NCBI GenBank assembly: GCA_013334765.1
Contig: JAAXWW010000004.1
Location: 1-42,556 of the forward strand
Origin: Candidatus Moraniibacteriota bacterium
GTDB taxonomy: Bacteria > Patescibacteriota > Minisyncoccia > Moranbacterales > UBA2206
Length of the DNA: 42,556 nucleotides
Reading direction: 5' to 3'
Shown here piece after piece: positions 23,504 to 31,223 of the stretch. How positions within the stretch are numbered: position 1 is the stretch's first letter; each line of letters starts with the position of its first letter. A program made the position numbers and the translations under genes. The notes under the pieces are model-generated. The model was not told the origin of the DNA, did no database searches, and saw only the letters and a list, made by a program, of their open reading frames with translations.

Positions 23504-24788
23504 TTGTTTTTGTGTTATTGATTAGCTTGGCTTTTCGTCCAGTCAGTTTCTCATGCCTATTAATTATCAGTTGGCAAAACTTGGGTTCGATTTCCGTAAG
23601 ATAGGCTCTACGCTTAAGCATCTCTGCCGCTATCAGGGTGCTTCCGCTCCCGCCGTATAAATCCAAAATGACATCGCCTGGTTTTGAACACCTGCGAATG
23701 GCTTTTTCGTGGAGCGTCGGCGGTTTGGAAGTACTGTGCTCATACTCATTCCCAGCCAAACGCTTAGCCAGCCAGATATCCAATTCGTCCAGGATATCGT
23801 CGATAAGGCGATTGCCAGTTCCGATTTCCTTGTTCATCACCTCGTTCAAATTTTGCAAATTCCGGGAAAGATAGGGACTGCCGACTGTGCCATAAACACA
23901 GGGTTCGTAGCATTTGGAAAAAGCCACGCCCGGAGTCGGATTCTGGGCATTCTTGATCCACATGCAGACCCTCTTGTTCTCGATGCCGAGTTCCCGAAAA
24001 ATATCCTGCACCATTCCTATGTAGCGCTGGTCGCAATAGCAAAAGTAATGGAAGGCTTTGTTAGCCACCGACATCGCGCTTCGCATACCGCTTCTCAAAA
24101 ATTCGCGATATTCCGAGTCGGATTTGTTATCGTCCACCTTGCCTCCATAGCTTTTGTTCCCGCTGATTCCCTTGTTATAGGAAACACCGATGTTGTAAAT
24201 CGGATCGGTATATATCATGGACGTTTTCTCTCCGCCCATCAGCCTTTTGATGTTTTCAGGATCGTGCGCATCTCCGCAAAGCAAGCGATGCGACCCGATC
24301 TCGAACAAGTCCCCTGACTTTATTTCGGTTTCCTCTATCTTCTCCAATTCCTTTTCTTCCTGAAAATTGTCATCTTCGGTTTCCAAAGAATCGTCCCAAA
24401 TCTGAGACAAATCATCATCGTCAAAACCGACCTCCAAAAGGACGCCTAAATCGAACTCCTTGAGAAGTTCCAAATCCCATTCCCCGGTATTCTTGTTCAA
24501 CCTGAGATTGAGCTCTTTTTCCTTTTCGATATCGGGAATATCCAAGTAGACCACCGGGACTTCCTTGTATCCCATCTCCTTGGCCACTTTCAATCTGAAA
24601 TGCCCGCCTATGAGGATATTCTTCCTGTTGGGAGCGGAATTGGCGATCAAGGGATTGACCAGACCGAATCTTTCGATGCTTTCTCTTAACTTTGCTTTTT
24701 TGACGTCATCCCATTTCCGAGGATTATATACAGACGCCTTTAAAGAATCAATTTCAACAAAATTGATTCTTAGATTTTCTTTTCCCAT
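23490..24788 (-). CDS. ParB-like nuclease-DNA methyltransferase fusion
   Basis: The 432-residue protein has an N-terminal ParB-like domain (about 8-100; NPRKWDD, LIGGHFRLKVAKEMG) and a C-terminal beta-class methyltransferase with YTDPIYNIGV (DPIY for DPPY) and LDLYGGSGSTLIAAEM. ParB-methyltransferase fusions are common in phages and mobile elements, often next to terminase genes. They mark phage DNA at a specific site. Both methyltransferases here have an Ile variant in motif IV, so they are related copies. This is the first gene of the long minus-strand run. Confidence 0.88.
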   Translation of the reverse strand: MGKENLRINFVEIDSLKASVYNPRKWDDVKKAKLRESIERFGLVNPLIANSAPNRKNILIGGHFRLKVAKEMGYKEVPVVYLDIPDIEKEKELNLRLNKNTGEWDLELLKEFDLGVLLEVGFDDDDLSQIWDDSLETEDDNFQEEKELEKIEETEIKSGDLFEIGSHRLLCGDAHDPENIKRLMGGEKTSMIYTDPIYNIGVSYNKGISGNKSYGGKVDDNKSDSEYREFLRSGMRSAMSVANKAFHYFCYCDQRYIGMVQDIFRELGIENKRVCMWIKNAQNPTPGVAFSKCYEPCVYGTVGSPYLSRNLQNLNEVMNKEIGTGNRLIDDILDELDIWLAKRLAGNEYEHSTSKPPTLHEKAIRRCSKPGDVILDLYGGSGSTLIAAEMLKRRAYLTEIEPKFCQLIINRHEKLTGRKAKLINNTKTNDKN

Positions 24789-25099
24789 TCGTTTTTTGAG
24801 AAAAGAACCAAGACACTTGAAGTTGCAACCAGTCTTCCTTATTTCCGATTAAAGAATAGAAAAGATCCATAACTAACCACTAGCGCTTAATTTCCTTCTC
24901 TTGAAGTTAGAAACTTAATCGCTCTTTACTCCTTACTCTTTACTCTTACCTAGTGGCTATTCTGTTGGATCTGATATATATAACTATATGATATTTGCTT
25001 CCACGACTGCATTGCTTATTATTCTATTCCTCTCTTCCGGGCGCTGTCAAATCTGATGGCTGAAAAAAATCAATGAGCCTTTGGGGGCTTTTGGCAAAG
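24789..25099. other. AT-rich intergenic region between phage-like run and hydrolase gene
   Basis: No gene is visible in these 311 bases. They hold the likely promoter region of the phage-like run (AT-rich TATAGTTATATATATC on the minus strand), the short repeats listed separately, and a weak hairpin (AGCC CCCAAA GGCT) followed by a T-run near 25063-25089 that may end the hydrolase transcript. This is the right boundary of the AT-rich element. Confidence 0.45.
24874..24959. repeat. Iteron-like GAGTAAR repeats within an inverted repeat
   Basis: On the minus strand GAGTAAA, GAGTAAG and GAGTAAA follow each other without gap (24922-24950). The block is flanked by CCACTAG (24877-24883) and CTAGTGG (24950-24956), extendable to 10 bases with one mismatch. 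This could be an iteron-type binding site, a packaging or replication start, or an element end. It lies just upstream of the first gene of the phage-like run. Confidence 0.4.
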
Positions 25100-25969
25100 T
25101 TATTTCATCCACAAAGACAGAACATCAGCTAGTTCCTGCTCGTATCCCCTGTATCCATGATCGGCATCGCCGAGAATATGAGTCCCCGCTTTAGGCGAAT
25201 TAGACAACGATCTTTTTGTTCTCTCCATTGTTTCCTCCACTGGGATAACCAGGGCTTCGTCTTTTCTGCCCATTACTGTATAGGCCGGAATTGTTATTCT
25301 TGAAAGAAGCGGCAACGTATCTTCGGGATTATGGAAGTTGAATATCGCAACTTTGGAATCCTTGCTCCCAAGACTAACGTATGCATTCGCAGAAAGATAG
25401 CACTCATCCCAAACGGGATGTGGCAATAGCTCATCTCCTTTGCCTTCTGAAATCATCCGTTTCGCCGTCTCGTTATCCTCATCATGACTCCCGTCCATCT
25501 TCGCGAGCCCGACCATGTCGGCAGGAGAAAGAAAGATAACCGAAGATATCCTCTCGTCGTTTCCGTTAGCGCAATAATACGCGACTTTCGGAGCGCCCAG
25601 GCTATGACCCTGGAGATGGATATCAGAAAAACCTCTTGATGCGACAAAATCCACCGCAGCAGCGATATCGATTTGGCTGTCTTCGAATTTCTCGTAAGCG
25701 TTCCCGATCCTGACAATGGTCCTCTTCCCGTCCACGATCTTAGTCAGATCCTTTATGAACTCGCACCCGCGGTTATTGAAGGTAAGGAAGGCGATGCCGT
25801 TCTTGGTAAGGGTTTCGGCAGTGGCATCAAGGAACTTGTTCTCGTAGAAATTGCCAGCCATCCCATGGACATGGACAAGAATTTTGCTGGTCGCCTCTTC
25901 CGGCTCATACAGAAGGCCGACCAGTTCAATTGAATCACGAGTGATGATCCGTTGAAATGAAGTTTTCAT
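25100..25969 (-). CDS. Alpha/beta hydrolase (DUF1749-like)
   Basis: The 289-residue protein has HVHGMAGNFYE as oxyanion loop, GHSLGAPK as the nucleophile elbow (Ser) and GDADHGYRGYE with the catalytic His. The order fits an alpha/beta hydrolase of the DUF1749 type. It probably hydrolyses an ester or amide of unknown nature in the cytoplasm. Its start overlaps the end of the NUDIX gene as ATGA, so the two are translationally coupled. Confidence 0.83.
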   Translation of the reverse strand: MKTSFQRIITRDSIELVGLLYEPEEATSKILVHVHGMAGNFYENKFLDATAETLTKNGIAFLTFNNRGCEFIKDLTKIVDGKRTIVRIGNAYEKFEDSQIDIAAAVDFVASRGFSDIHLQGHSLGAPKVAYYCANGNDERISSVIFLSPADMVGLAKMDGSHDEDNETAKRMISEGKGDELLPHPVWDECYLSANAYVSLGSKDSKVAIFNFHNPEDTLPLLSRITIPAYTVMGRKDEALVIPVEETMERTKRSLSNSPKAGTHILGDADHGYRGYEQELADVLSLWMK

Positions 25970-26391
25970 AATGTCGTTTCGATAAAGAATTTTTTTATTA
26001 TCTCTTCGAATCCAAAAGCAAGCTTGGTTCCATTCTCAATTTCTTTTTTCGTTAGCCAAATCAACTCTTGGCCTTCGAGAAGATTGACGTCAGGAATATC
26101 GAAATTAACTTCACAGGTGAAGATGTGCTGCTCACAATCACGCTCATCTTCATAGATATGAAAGTGCTCGTGTCCTTGAAGAAGAAATGGTTTTCCTGTT
26201 CTGAGATCCAGAAGCTCTTCGGCTATTTCCCTTTCGACTGCTGCGACTGGATCCTCTCCTTCGTCGATATGTCCGCCCAAAAGATCGAGCATATTGGGAA
26301 AAGGAATGAAATCTTTGTCATCACGCCGAAAAAGTAAGACGGCCGTCTTTTCTGGATTATAAAAAATTATTCCGCAGCCTCTTTTTTTCAT
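25966..26391 (-). CDS. NUDIX hydrolase
   Basis: The NUDIX box GGHIDEGEDPVAAVEREIAEEL is complete (GX5EX7REUXEE). NUDIX enzymes cleave nucleoside diphosphates linked to another moiety, such as damaged nucleotides or nucleotide sugars. The track start (26463) adds 24 residues that do not fit the fold; MKKRGCGIIFYN (26391) starts at the first beta-strand, so I chose it. The gene is divergent from the NIF3-C-like gene and coupled to the hydrolase. The substrate is unknown. Confidence 0.88.
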   Translation of the reverse strand: MKKRGCGIIFYNPEKTAVLLFRRDDKDFIPFPNMLDLLGGHIDEGEDPVAAVEREIAEELLDLRTGKPFLLQGHEHFHIYEDERDCEQHIFTCEVNFDIPDVNLLEGQELIWLTKKEIENGTKLAFGFEEIIKKFFIETTL

Positions 26392-26423
26392 AATTTTTCT
26401 CTGTGTTAATGGTAGATCAAAGC

Positions 26424-26452
26424 TTGATTTTTGTCCAAAAATAAGGCAAAAT
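26424..26452 (+). promoter_or_regulatory. Sigma70-like promoter for the 26.5-28.5 kb gene cluster
   Basis: TTGATT, a 17-base spacer and CAAAAT lie about 27 bases before the start codon of the NIF3-C-like gene. The region is shared with the divergent NUDIX gene. Confidence 0.5.
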
Positions 26453-26479
26453 TTAGCCATCACTAAAAAAGCTATTGAT

Positions 26480-26800
26480 ATGATATCATCAAATGTAAAA
26501 CTCGTAGTTTTCGTCCCGACCTCGCATGCTGATTCCGTAAGAAAAGCGCTTGGCGAAGCTGGTGCTGGAAAGATCGGAAATTATGATTTCTGTTCTTTCT
26601 CTTCCCAAGGGATCGGAAGGTTCAGAGGAAACGAGAACTCGAATCCTACGATCGGGAAAGCTGGCGAGCATGAAGCCGTCAAGGAAGAAAGGATAGAGGT
26701 CATGGTGACAAGAGAAATCCTAAACGACGTCATTGAGAAAATGAAGGCCGCACATCCCTATGAAGAAGTCGCGTTCGATATTTATCCTTTAGAAAATTAA
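26480..26800 (+). CDS. NIF3 C-terminal/CutA-like (YqfO-type) domain protein
   Basis: The 106-residue protein has the ferredoxin-like fold signature KLVVFVPTSHADSVRKALG and a C-terminal MKAAHPYEEVAFDIYPL, typical of the inserted or C-terminal domain of NIF3/YqfO proteins (related to PII/CutA). Stand-alone copies are common. It is likely trimeric and metal- or nucleotide-binding; the role is unknown. It starts a plus-strand run with a phosphotransferase (6 bases later) and an acetyltransferase. Confidence 0.85.
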   Translation: MISSNVKLVVFVPTSHADSVRKALGEAGAGKIGNYDFCSFSSQGIGRFRGNENSNPTIGKAGEHEAVKEERIEVMVTREILNDVIEKMKAAHPYEEVAFDIYPLEN

Positions 26801-26806
26801 TCCAGA

Positions 26807-27763
26807 ATGAGTCGAAAATTTTTTGAAAGAATCGGATATGATGGAAATTTGGAAGACATATCAAGAAAAGTATGTCAGGATTTTAGCATCGGCGAGTTCG
26901 AGTCAAATGAATTGATCCTCGTCGGCTATGAGGATTTTAATTTCATATTGAAGACTGACAAGGGCAATTATGTCATCAAGGTTTTCGCGAACTCCAGAGA
27001 GGACGACGAATGCAAGCGAATCGTAGATGTCAATCTGGCGGCGATGGAAGGAGATGTCACCATTCCGAAGCTAATTAAATCCAGTTATGGATACTTGCAT
27101 AGGACCACCATAGGCAGTTCGGATATGAGGATATGCGTTTTAGAATATATTGACGGAAAGAATCTATACGCCCTGAAACACAAGGCGAACGAAGATGAGA
27201 TAAAATTTTTGTCCAGACAGGCGTCCTTGATAAATTCTCTCACGATCAATCCCCGATTCATTTATGACGGGTGGGCGATTACGAATTTTGCTCGCGAGTT
27301 CAAGAGAAAAGGAAAATATTTGGAAAAGGAGGACTTTGGAATAATCGAAGCCTTGCTCGAAGAATTCAATATGCTGGACATTGAGAATCTTCCTCATTGC
27401 TTTGTACATGGAGATCTCATCTCCCCAAACGTAATAAGAGAAAACACGGGAAGAATGTGGATAATTGATTTCGGTGCCTCCAATCGCTATCCGCGCATCC
27501 AGGAGCTAGCCGTCTTGGCATGCGACGTCTTGTTCATTGAGAACGACAAGATCAAAAGCGATAAGAATCTAGAAATAGCTCTGGATGAGTATCAGAAGAC
27601 GGTGAAACTAACCGATAATGAGCTAGCTATTCTCCCTTTGTATGTTAGATTCGGTCACGCTATGCATGTCTTGTCGGCGAATTATGAAAAAGTCGCCAAA
27701 GAAAACCGCTCGAAGGAAAATGAATACTTTTTACGAATCGGACGAGCTGGCCTCAGGAATTAA
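26807..27763 (+). CDS. APH-type (kinase-fold) phosphotransferase
   Basis: The 318-residue protein has the kinase-like fold of aminoglycoside phosphotransferase and homoserine kinase families: VIKVFAN with the ATP-binding Lys, LPHCFVHGDLISPNVI as catalytic loop (HGDxxxxN) and WIIDFGASN as the DFG-like metal site. It should phosphorylate a small molecule; the substrate is unknown and need not be an antibiotic. It lies between the NIF3-C-like and GNAT genes, spaced by 6 and 17 bases. Confidence 0.83.
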   Translation: MSRKFFERIGYDGNLEDISRKVCQDFSIGEFESNELILVGYEDFNFILKTDKGNYVIKVFANSREDDECKRIVDVNLAAMEGDVTIPKLIKSSYGYLHRTTIGSSDMRICVLEYIDGKNLYALKHKANEDEIKFLSRQASLINSLTINPRFIYDGWAITNFAREFKRKGKYLEKEDFGIIEALLEEFNMLDIENLPHCFVHGDLISPNVIRENTGRMWIIDFGASNRYPRIQELAVLACDVLFIENDKIKSDKNLEIALDEYQKTVKLTDNELAILPLYVRFGHAMHVLSANYEKVAKENRSKENEYFLRIGRAGLRN

Positions 27764-27780
27764 TCGTAAGAAATAAGATT

Positions 27781-28560
27781 ATGGAAAACACAGAATTTCT
27801 AAAAAAATACCAGCAGCTCCAAGGCGGGATAATGTTGGATGAGATCATCGATCTGAAATATGCCAGGATCGGGATTTCCCATATCGACAGGGCAGCTTTT
27901 TGGAATTTCTCTTTGATCGATAGAAACATAGATAATAAAGAGCTTGAAGAAATCGAAAGCAGTATGAGATCCTTGGACAGGAAACCGACCGTCTATTTCG
28001 AAAACAGCGAAAATTTCAGTGAGACAGCGAACCTTCTGAAGCGCTTGGGATACGGAAAATCATTCGAAGATTCCTGGATGTTCTGGACGGGCGAAGAAAT
28101 TTCCGATGACAGGTTCCATCAAGTCAAGAAAGTCAAAGACGAAGATGACTTGGCGATCTTCCTTGATACCTTCAATAACTGCTTCAGGAAAAACGATCCA
28201 CAAAACCCATACGGCGAGCTGGGTGATTATCTGAAGGTAGCGGAAAAAGTCTGGAAGGATCTGCATCGTTCAAGCAGGATCGAATATTTCATCGCCTACA
28301 AAGACGACAAGCCAGTGGCCGTCGCCACACTGACGAATCGTGACGGTCTCGGCTATATCTCCAATGTCGGCTCCCTGAAAGAGGTACGTGGAGAAGGCTT
28401 TGGAAAATTAGTAACGCTTTATTGCGTGGACAAGTCGATAATAAACGGAAACGAAACACATTTTCTAGCTACGGAAGAAAACACCTATCCAAATGAATTC
28501 TATAAGCGAATAGGATTTGAAACTAGATTTACCGGGGTAGCATATTCTAAAGAACAATAA
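27781..28560 (+). CDS. GNAT family N-acetyltransferase
   Basis: The 259-residue protein has its acetyltransferase fold in the C-terminal half: PVAVATLTNRDGLGYISNVG (beta4), VRGEGFGKLVTLY (acetyl-CoA pyrophosphate loop, variant of Q/RxxGxG/A) and EFYKRIGFETRF (beta7 region). The N-terminal half resembles a degenerate second GNAT fold. The substrate is unknown. It is the last intact gene of its plus-strand run. Confidence 0.82.
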   Translation: MENTEFLKKYQQLQGGIMLDEIIDLKYARIGISHIDRAAFWNFSLIDRNIDNKELEEIESSMRSLDRKPTVYFENSENFSETANLLKRLGYGKSFEDSWMFWTGEEISDDRFHQVKKVKDEDDLAIFLDTFNNCFRKNDPQNPYGELGDYLKVAEKVWKDLHRSSRIEYFIAYKDDKPVAVATLTNRDGLGYISNVGSLKEVRGEGFGKLVTLYCVDKSIINGNETHFLATEENTYPNEFYKRIGFETRFTGVAYSKEQ

Positions 28561-28578
28561 ATAAATTCAATCAAAAAT

Positions 28579-28719
28579 ATGTTCAAAGACAAAGTTGTCA
28601 TAGTAACCGGCGCATCAAGCGGCATCGGAGCTGAAACTGCCTTGGCCTTTGCCACGGTAATTTCGAATATCCTAAAGGAAGCGGAAAATGGTTTGAAGGA
28701 AAACATGAACCTGTCATAA
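28579..28719 (+). pseudogene. Truncated short-chain dehydrogenase 5' end
   Basis: An ATG 18 bases after the GNAT stop begins MFKDKVVIVTGASSGIGAET, the glycine-rich NAD(P)-binding start of an SDR enzyme. After about 24 residues (ALAFA) the similarity stops near 28650. The frame ends at a TAA at 28717 inside sequence that in another frame encodes a serine recombinase. The rest of the SDR gene is not in the window. This is a deletion or recombination junction, or an assembly join. Confidence 0.78.
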
Positions 28720-29258
28720 CCAAAGAAGTCTTCGATCTGGCTCAGGAACAATTGAAGAGGGATCGGCTCGTAAGAGACAGCAAGGAATTCGCCTTCACCA
28801 AGCTCCTCACTTGCGGAATCTGCGGATCGGGCATAACCGCCGATGAAAAATACAAGAAACTGAAAAACGGAAACACCGCTTCATATATCTACTACGGATG
28901 CACTCGTTCGAGAGATCTTTCCTGCAAGCTGGGGTATATCCGGGAAGAAGAACTGATCAAGCAGATGCTTCGGATAGTCGACAAGATCGATATCAATGAA
29001 ATCGGCCTCAAGAAGCAGTTTGAGGAAGAAGTGATGAGATACAACAGATTCCAGATTTCCGTCCTTGAAATGAACGGCAAGGAAAAAAAGATAGACAAGA
29101 AAAAGGAGTTCGATATCAAGGCCTATGCAAAATATATCCTGGCGGAAGGAAAAATAAATGAAAAAAGGGAATTATTGGCCAGCCTCAAAAGCAGGCTGGT
29201 TTTGGGAAAGGATAAGAAATTAACACTCAAAAAAGATGAAACCGCCATAGGATTATAA
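28653..29258 (+). pseudogene. Serine recombinase C-terminal remnant
   Basis: From about 28653 the frame reads HGNFEYPKGSGKWFEGKHEP, then VITKEVFDLAQEQLKRD and a zinc-ribbon block LLTCGICGSGI (YYGCTRSRDLSCKLGY follows). This is the recombinase and zinc-ribbon part of a large serine recombinase. The N-terminal catalytic domain with the nucleophile Ser is missing, so it is inactive. The track start at 28752 is a TTG inside it. It is probably the remnant of an integrase from a mobile element, perhaps the one at 12-25 kb, though 3.5 kb of other genes lie between. Confidence 0.85.
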
Positions 29259-29262
29259 AAAA

Positions 29263-29290
29263 TTGATTTTTGTTCTTTAAAATGTATAAT
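29263..29290 (+). promoter_or_regulatory. Sigma70-type promoter of the structured leader
   Basis: TTGATT and TATAAT are separated by 16 bases. Transcription should start near 29297, just before the folded region. The promoter lies a few bases past the end of the recombinase remnant. Confidence 0.75.
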
Positions 29291-29296
29291 TAACAT

Positions 29297-29490
29297 ACAA
29301 TCTAGCCTAAACTCAGGCCTTAATGGCTCGGGCATGGCTTAATAATAAATCTCACGTGAATAGAAACGGTCTTCTGACCGGCGCTTATTCACGTGAGTCA
29401 ATGGCTCGAAAGAGTTATTGGGCAGTCCCGAAAGGGTTCTGTCGCCTGGTTCGGAAGACCTTTTGTGTACCCAAAAAACTATTTTTGTAA
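29297..29490 (+). ncRNA. Candidate structured leader RNA, class unknown
   Basis: Several stems can be drawn. CTCACGTGAATA pairs with TATTCACGTGAG (12 bp), enclosing CGGTC-TTCT-GACCG. AATGGCTC-GAAA-GAGTTATT is an 8-bp stem with a GNRA loop; CCC-GAAA-GGG lies within GCAG/CTGT; and AGGCC/GGCTT is near the 5' end. GGTCTTC in the inner hairpin is also complementary to GAAGACC downstream, so a pseudoknot or switch is possible. The region starts at a good promoter and ends about 20 bases before the TerB/PH-like gene. It does not match tmRNA, RNase P, SRP or riboswitch signatures I know. It could be a riboswitch-like leader or a separate small RNA. Confidence 0.6.
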
Positions 29491-29509
29491 TTTCTAATAA
29501 ACAATAAAA

Positions 29510-30313
29510 ATGAATATTATTCAAAAGTTGGCTGAAAAATACAAGCAGTCAAAACAGAAGAAGGAAGGATTGAAATCTTTTGAAAAGATACTTATTGAAG
29601 CTGTGAAAGATGGAAAATTGACCGGAAGTGAAATAGCTCAATTAGAAAAAGATAAAGAAAATTTAGGAATAAGCGAGGAAGATATGAAAAAATTCAAAAT
29701 CAACGCTTATCTTACAGCCTTTCAAAATTCAAAATCAGATGGAAAAATGACAGATGATGAAGAGAAGGAATTGGAAAAAATCCAAAAATATCTTCAGATA
29801 TCGGATGAAAACATCATTGCGACAAAAGCGGAATTATCAAAATTAAGATTGCTTAATGAAATTCAAAAGGGTAATGTTCCTGAAATTCAGGTCGCAAGCC
29901 TGATAACTCAAAAGGGAGAAAAGGTTTATTGGAGCGAACCTTCCAGCTTAACAGAAGAAAAAGTGATACGTAGAGGCTATGAAGGAGGCTCCCAAGGATT
30001 CAGCTTTCGCGTAATGAAGGGAGTGACTTATCGAGTGGGAGCACACAAAGGAAACTTAATAACGGAAACGGGAATGGTTTCCGTAAGCACGGGAGATTTC
30101 ATAATCAGCAACAAGAGAATCGTCTTCAGGGGAAATGCTAAATCATTTTCCATCAAATTGGATAAGATTCTGGATGTCCAATGCTATTCAGATGGCATAA
30201 AAATATTCGAAAACAATAAATCAAATCCGAGACTGATCCAGTTTTTTAACAACAACAATGGGGATGTGGTCGGATCAATCCTTTCTTATTCAATAAATAA
30301 TTACCAAGCCTAG
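29510..30313 (+). CDS. TerB-like and PH-like domain protein
   Basis: The 267-residue protein has an N-terminal helical domain with acidic motifs of the TerB/tellurite-resistance type (ILIEAVKDGKLTGSEIAQLE; SKSDGKMTDDEEKEL). Its C-terminal domain (about 130-265) has VYWSEPSSLTEEKV, SFRVMKGVTYRVG and STGDFIISNKRIVFRG, which resembles the bacterial PH-like domain found with TerB. Such proteins are thought to sense stress or act with membranes. It is expressed from a promoter with a folded leader and followed directly by the next gene. Confidence 0.75.
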   Translation: MNIIQKLAEKYKQSKQKKEGLKSFEKILIEAVKDGKLTGSEIAQLEKDKENLGISEEDMKKFKINAYLTAFQNSKSDGKMTDDEEKELEKIQKYLQISDENIIATKAELSKLRLLNEIQKGNVPEIQVASLITQKGEKVYWSEPSSLTEEKVIRRGYEGGSQGFSFRVMKGVTYRVGAHKGNLITETGMVSVSTGDFIISNKRIVFRGNAKSFSIKLDKILDVQCYSDGIKIFENNKSNPRLIQFFNNNNGDVVGSILSYSINNYQA

Positions 30314-30859
30314 ATGAAAAAACATTACGACAGCATTAATGATCTTATCAAAAATGAATTGAATAATGCAGAGGAGATGAAGGGCTCAGAATTAATGAAT
30401 AAACTGTCCGGTGTCAAAGAAAGGGGCTATTGCAACCGAGCAGAATTTATTGATATATGCATGTGGAAAAGTGCCAGGCCGAAAAGACATTATCTTGAAA
30501 ACACGGAAGAGAAAATCATTGAGATAACAAAGAAAGTTTTTGCCACCAAGCTAGAAAAAAGAAAGATGGAATTGCTTACAAAATTAAAGGGCGTGTCTAT
30601 TCCTGTCGCTTCAGCTATCCTGACTGTAACCGATCCTAAAGACTACGGGATAATAGACATCAGAGTTTGGCAAATACTTCATCTGTATGATTCTGTTAAA
30701 GACAATCCAAAAGGAAAATCCTTTGATTTCAATAATTGGTACAACTATCTCATGAAATTAAGATATTACGCCAAAAAATTCAATGTTGACGCTAGGGATA
30801 TCGAAAGAACGATTTTTTATCATCATAGGAAAATACAAGAAGGAAATCTATACGGCTGA
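30314..30859 (+). CDS. Helix-hairpin-helix (OGG-like) domain protein
   Basis: The 181-residue protein has ELLTKLKGVSIPVASAILTV followed by DPKDYGIIDIRVWQIL, a helix-hairpin-helix with a downstream Asp, as in 8-oxoguanine glycosylase-fold proteins. The remaining part is helical. A DNA-binding or lyase role is possible; a catalytic Lys as in true OGG is not obvious. It directly follows the TerB/PH-like gene (adjacent codons) and is closed by an 18-bp terminator. Confidence 0.6.
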   Translation: MKKHYDSINDLIKNELNNAEEMKGSELMNKLSGVKERGYCNRAEFIDICMWKSARPKRHYLENTEEKIIEITKKVFATKLEKRKMELLTKLKGVSIPVASAILTVTDPKDYGIIDIRVWQILHLYDSVKDNPKGKSFDFNNWYNYLMKLRYYAKKFNVDARDIERTIFYHHRKIQEGNLYG

Positions 30860-30869
30860 TGATAGCGAG

Positions 30870-30914
30870 GCAACATAAAACCGCCAATCATTGGCGGTTT
30901 TATGTTGCTTTTTT
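30870..30914 (+). terminator. Strong terminator after the HhH gene
   Basis: GCAACATAAAACCGCCAA and its exact complement form an 18-bp stem with a 3-base loop (TCA), followed by six T. It ends the plus-strand transcript that starts at 29297. Confidence 0.92.
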
Positions 30915-31022
30915 AGTTCTAGTTCGAATCCCATTCTCTAGTCCCCTTTTTGAGAAAAAACGCTCTCGAAAAAATGGCTAGGATAAGCCTCTCGGGTCAC
31001 CCTCGATACTAAAAGCTTGATG

Positions 31023-31111
31023 CGGAGAGGCAGGGATTCGAACCCTGGGACCGGTGTTACCCAGTCAACACATTAGCAGTGTGCCCCTTTCGACCACTCA
31101 GGCACCTCTCC
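31023..31111 (-). tRNA. tRNA-Ser (GCT)
   Basis: The minus strand gives GGAGAGG acceptor arm, a variable arm typical of class II tRNA, a GGTTCGAATCC T-loop and anticodon loop CTGCTAA with GCT anticodon. The gene reads serine codons AGC/AGU. CCA is not encoded. An 89-base length fits tRNA-Ser. Confidence 0.95.
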
Positions 31112-31162
31112 AAAAACTATAATCAATTCTAAAACCTTTTGAAAAAATAGTCCAGCGGTCAT

Positions 31163-31203
31163 AAAAAAAGGCGGCCGCAAGGATAATTGATCCAGGCGGC
31201 CGC
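31163..31203 (-). terminator. Terminator after the 197-residue hypothetical gene
   Basis: GCGGCCGC pairs with a second GCGGCCGC, with GGAT/ATCC inside, followed on the minus strand by a run of T. It lies 20 bases past the stop of the gene at 31224. Confidence 0.85.
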
Positions 31204-31223
31204 GTAAAGACTGAGAAAACAGC

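Noticed and set aside
24922-24950. CRISPR-type repeats
   Set aside because: The units are seven bases long, contiguous and without spacers; no cas genes are in the window.
29297-29490. tmRNA, RNase P RNA, SRP RNA or a known riboswitch
   Set aside because: None of the conserved sequence blocks of these RNAs that I know is present; GNRA hairpins alone are not diagnostic.
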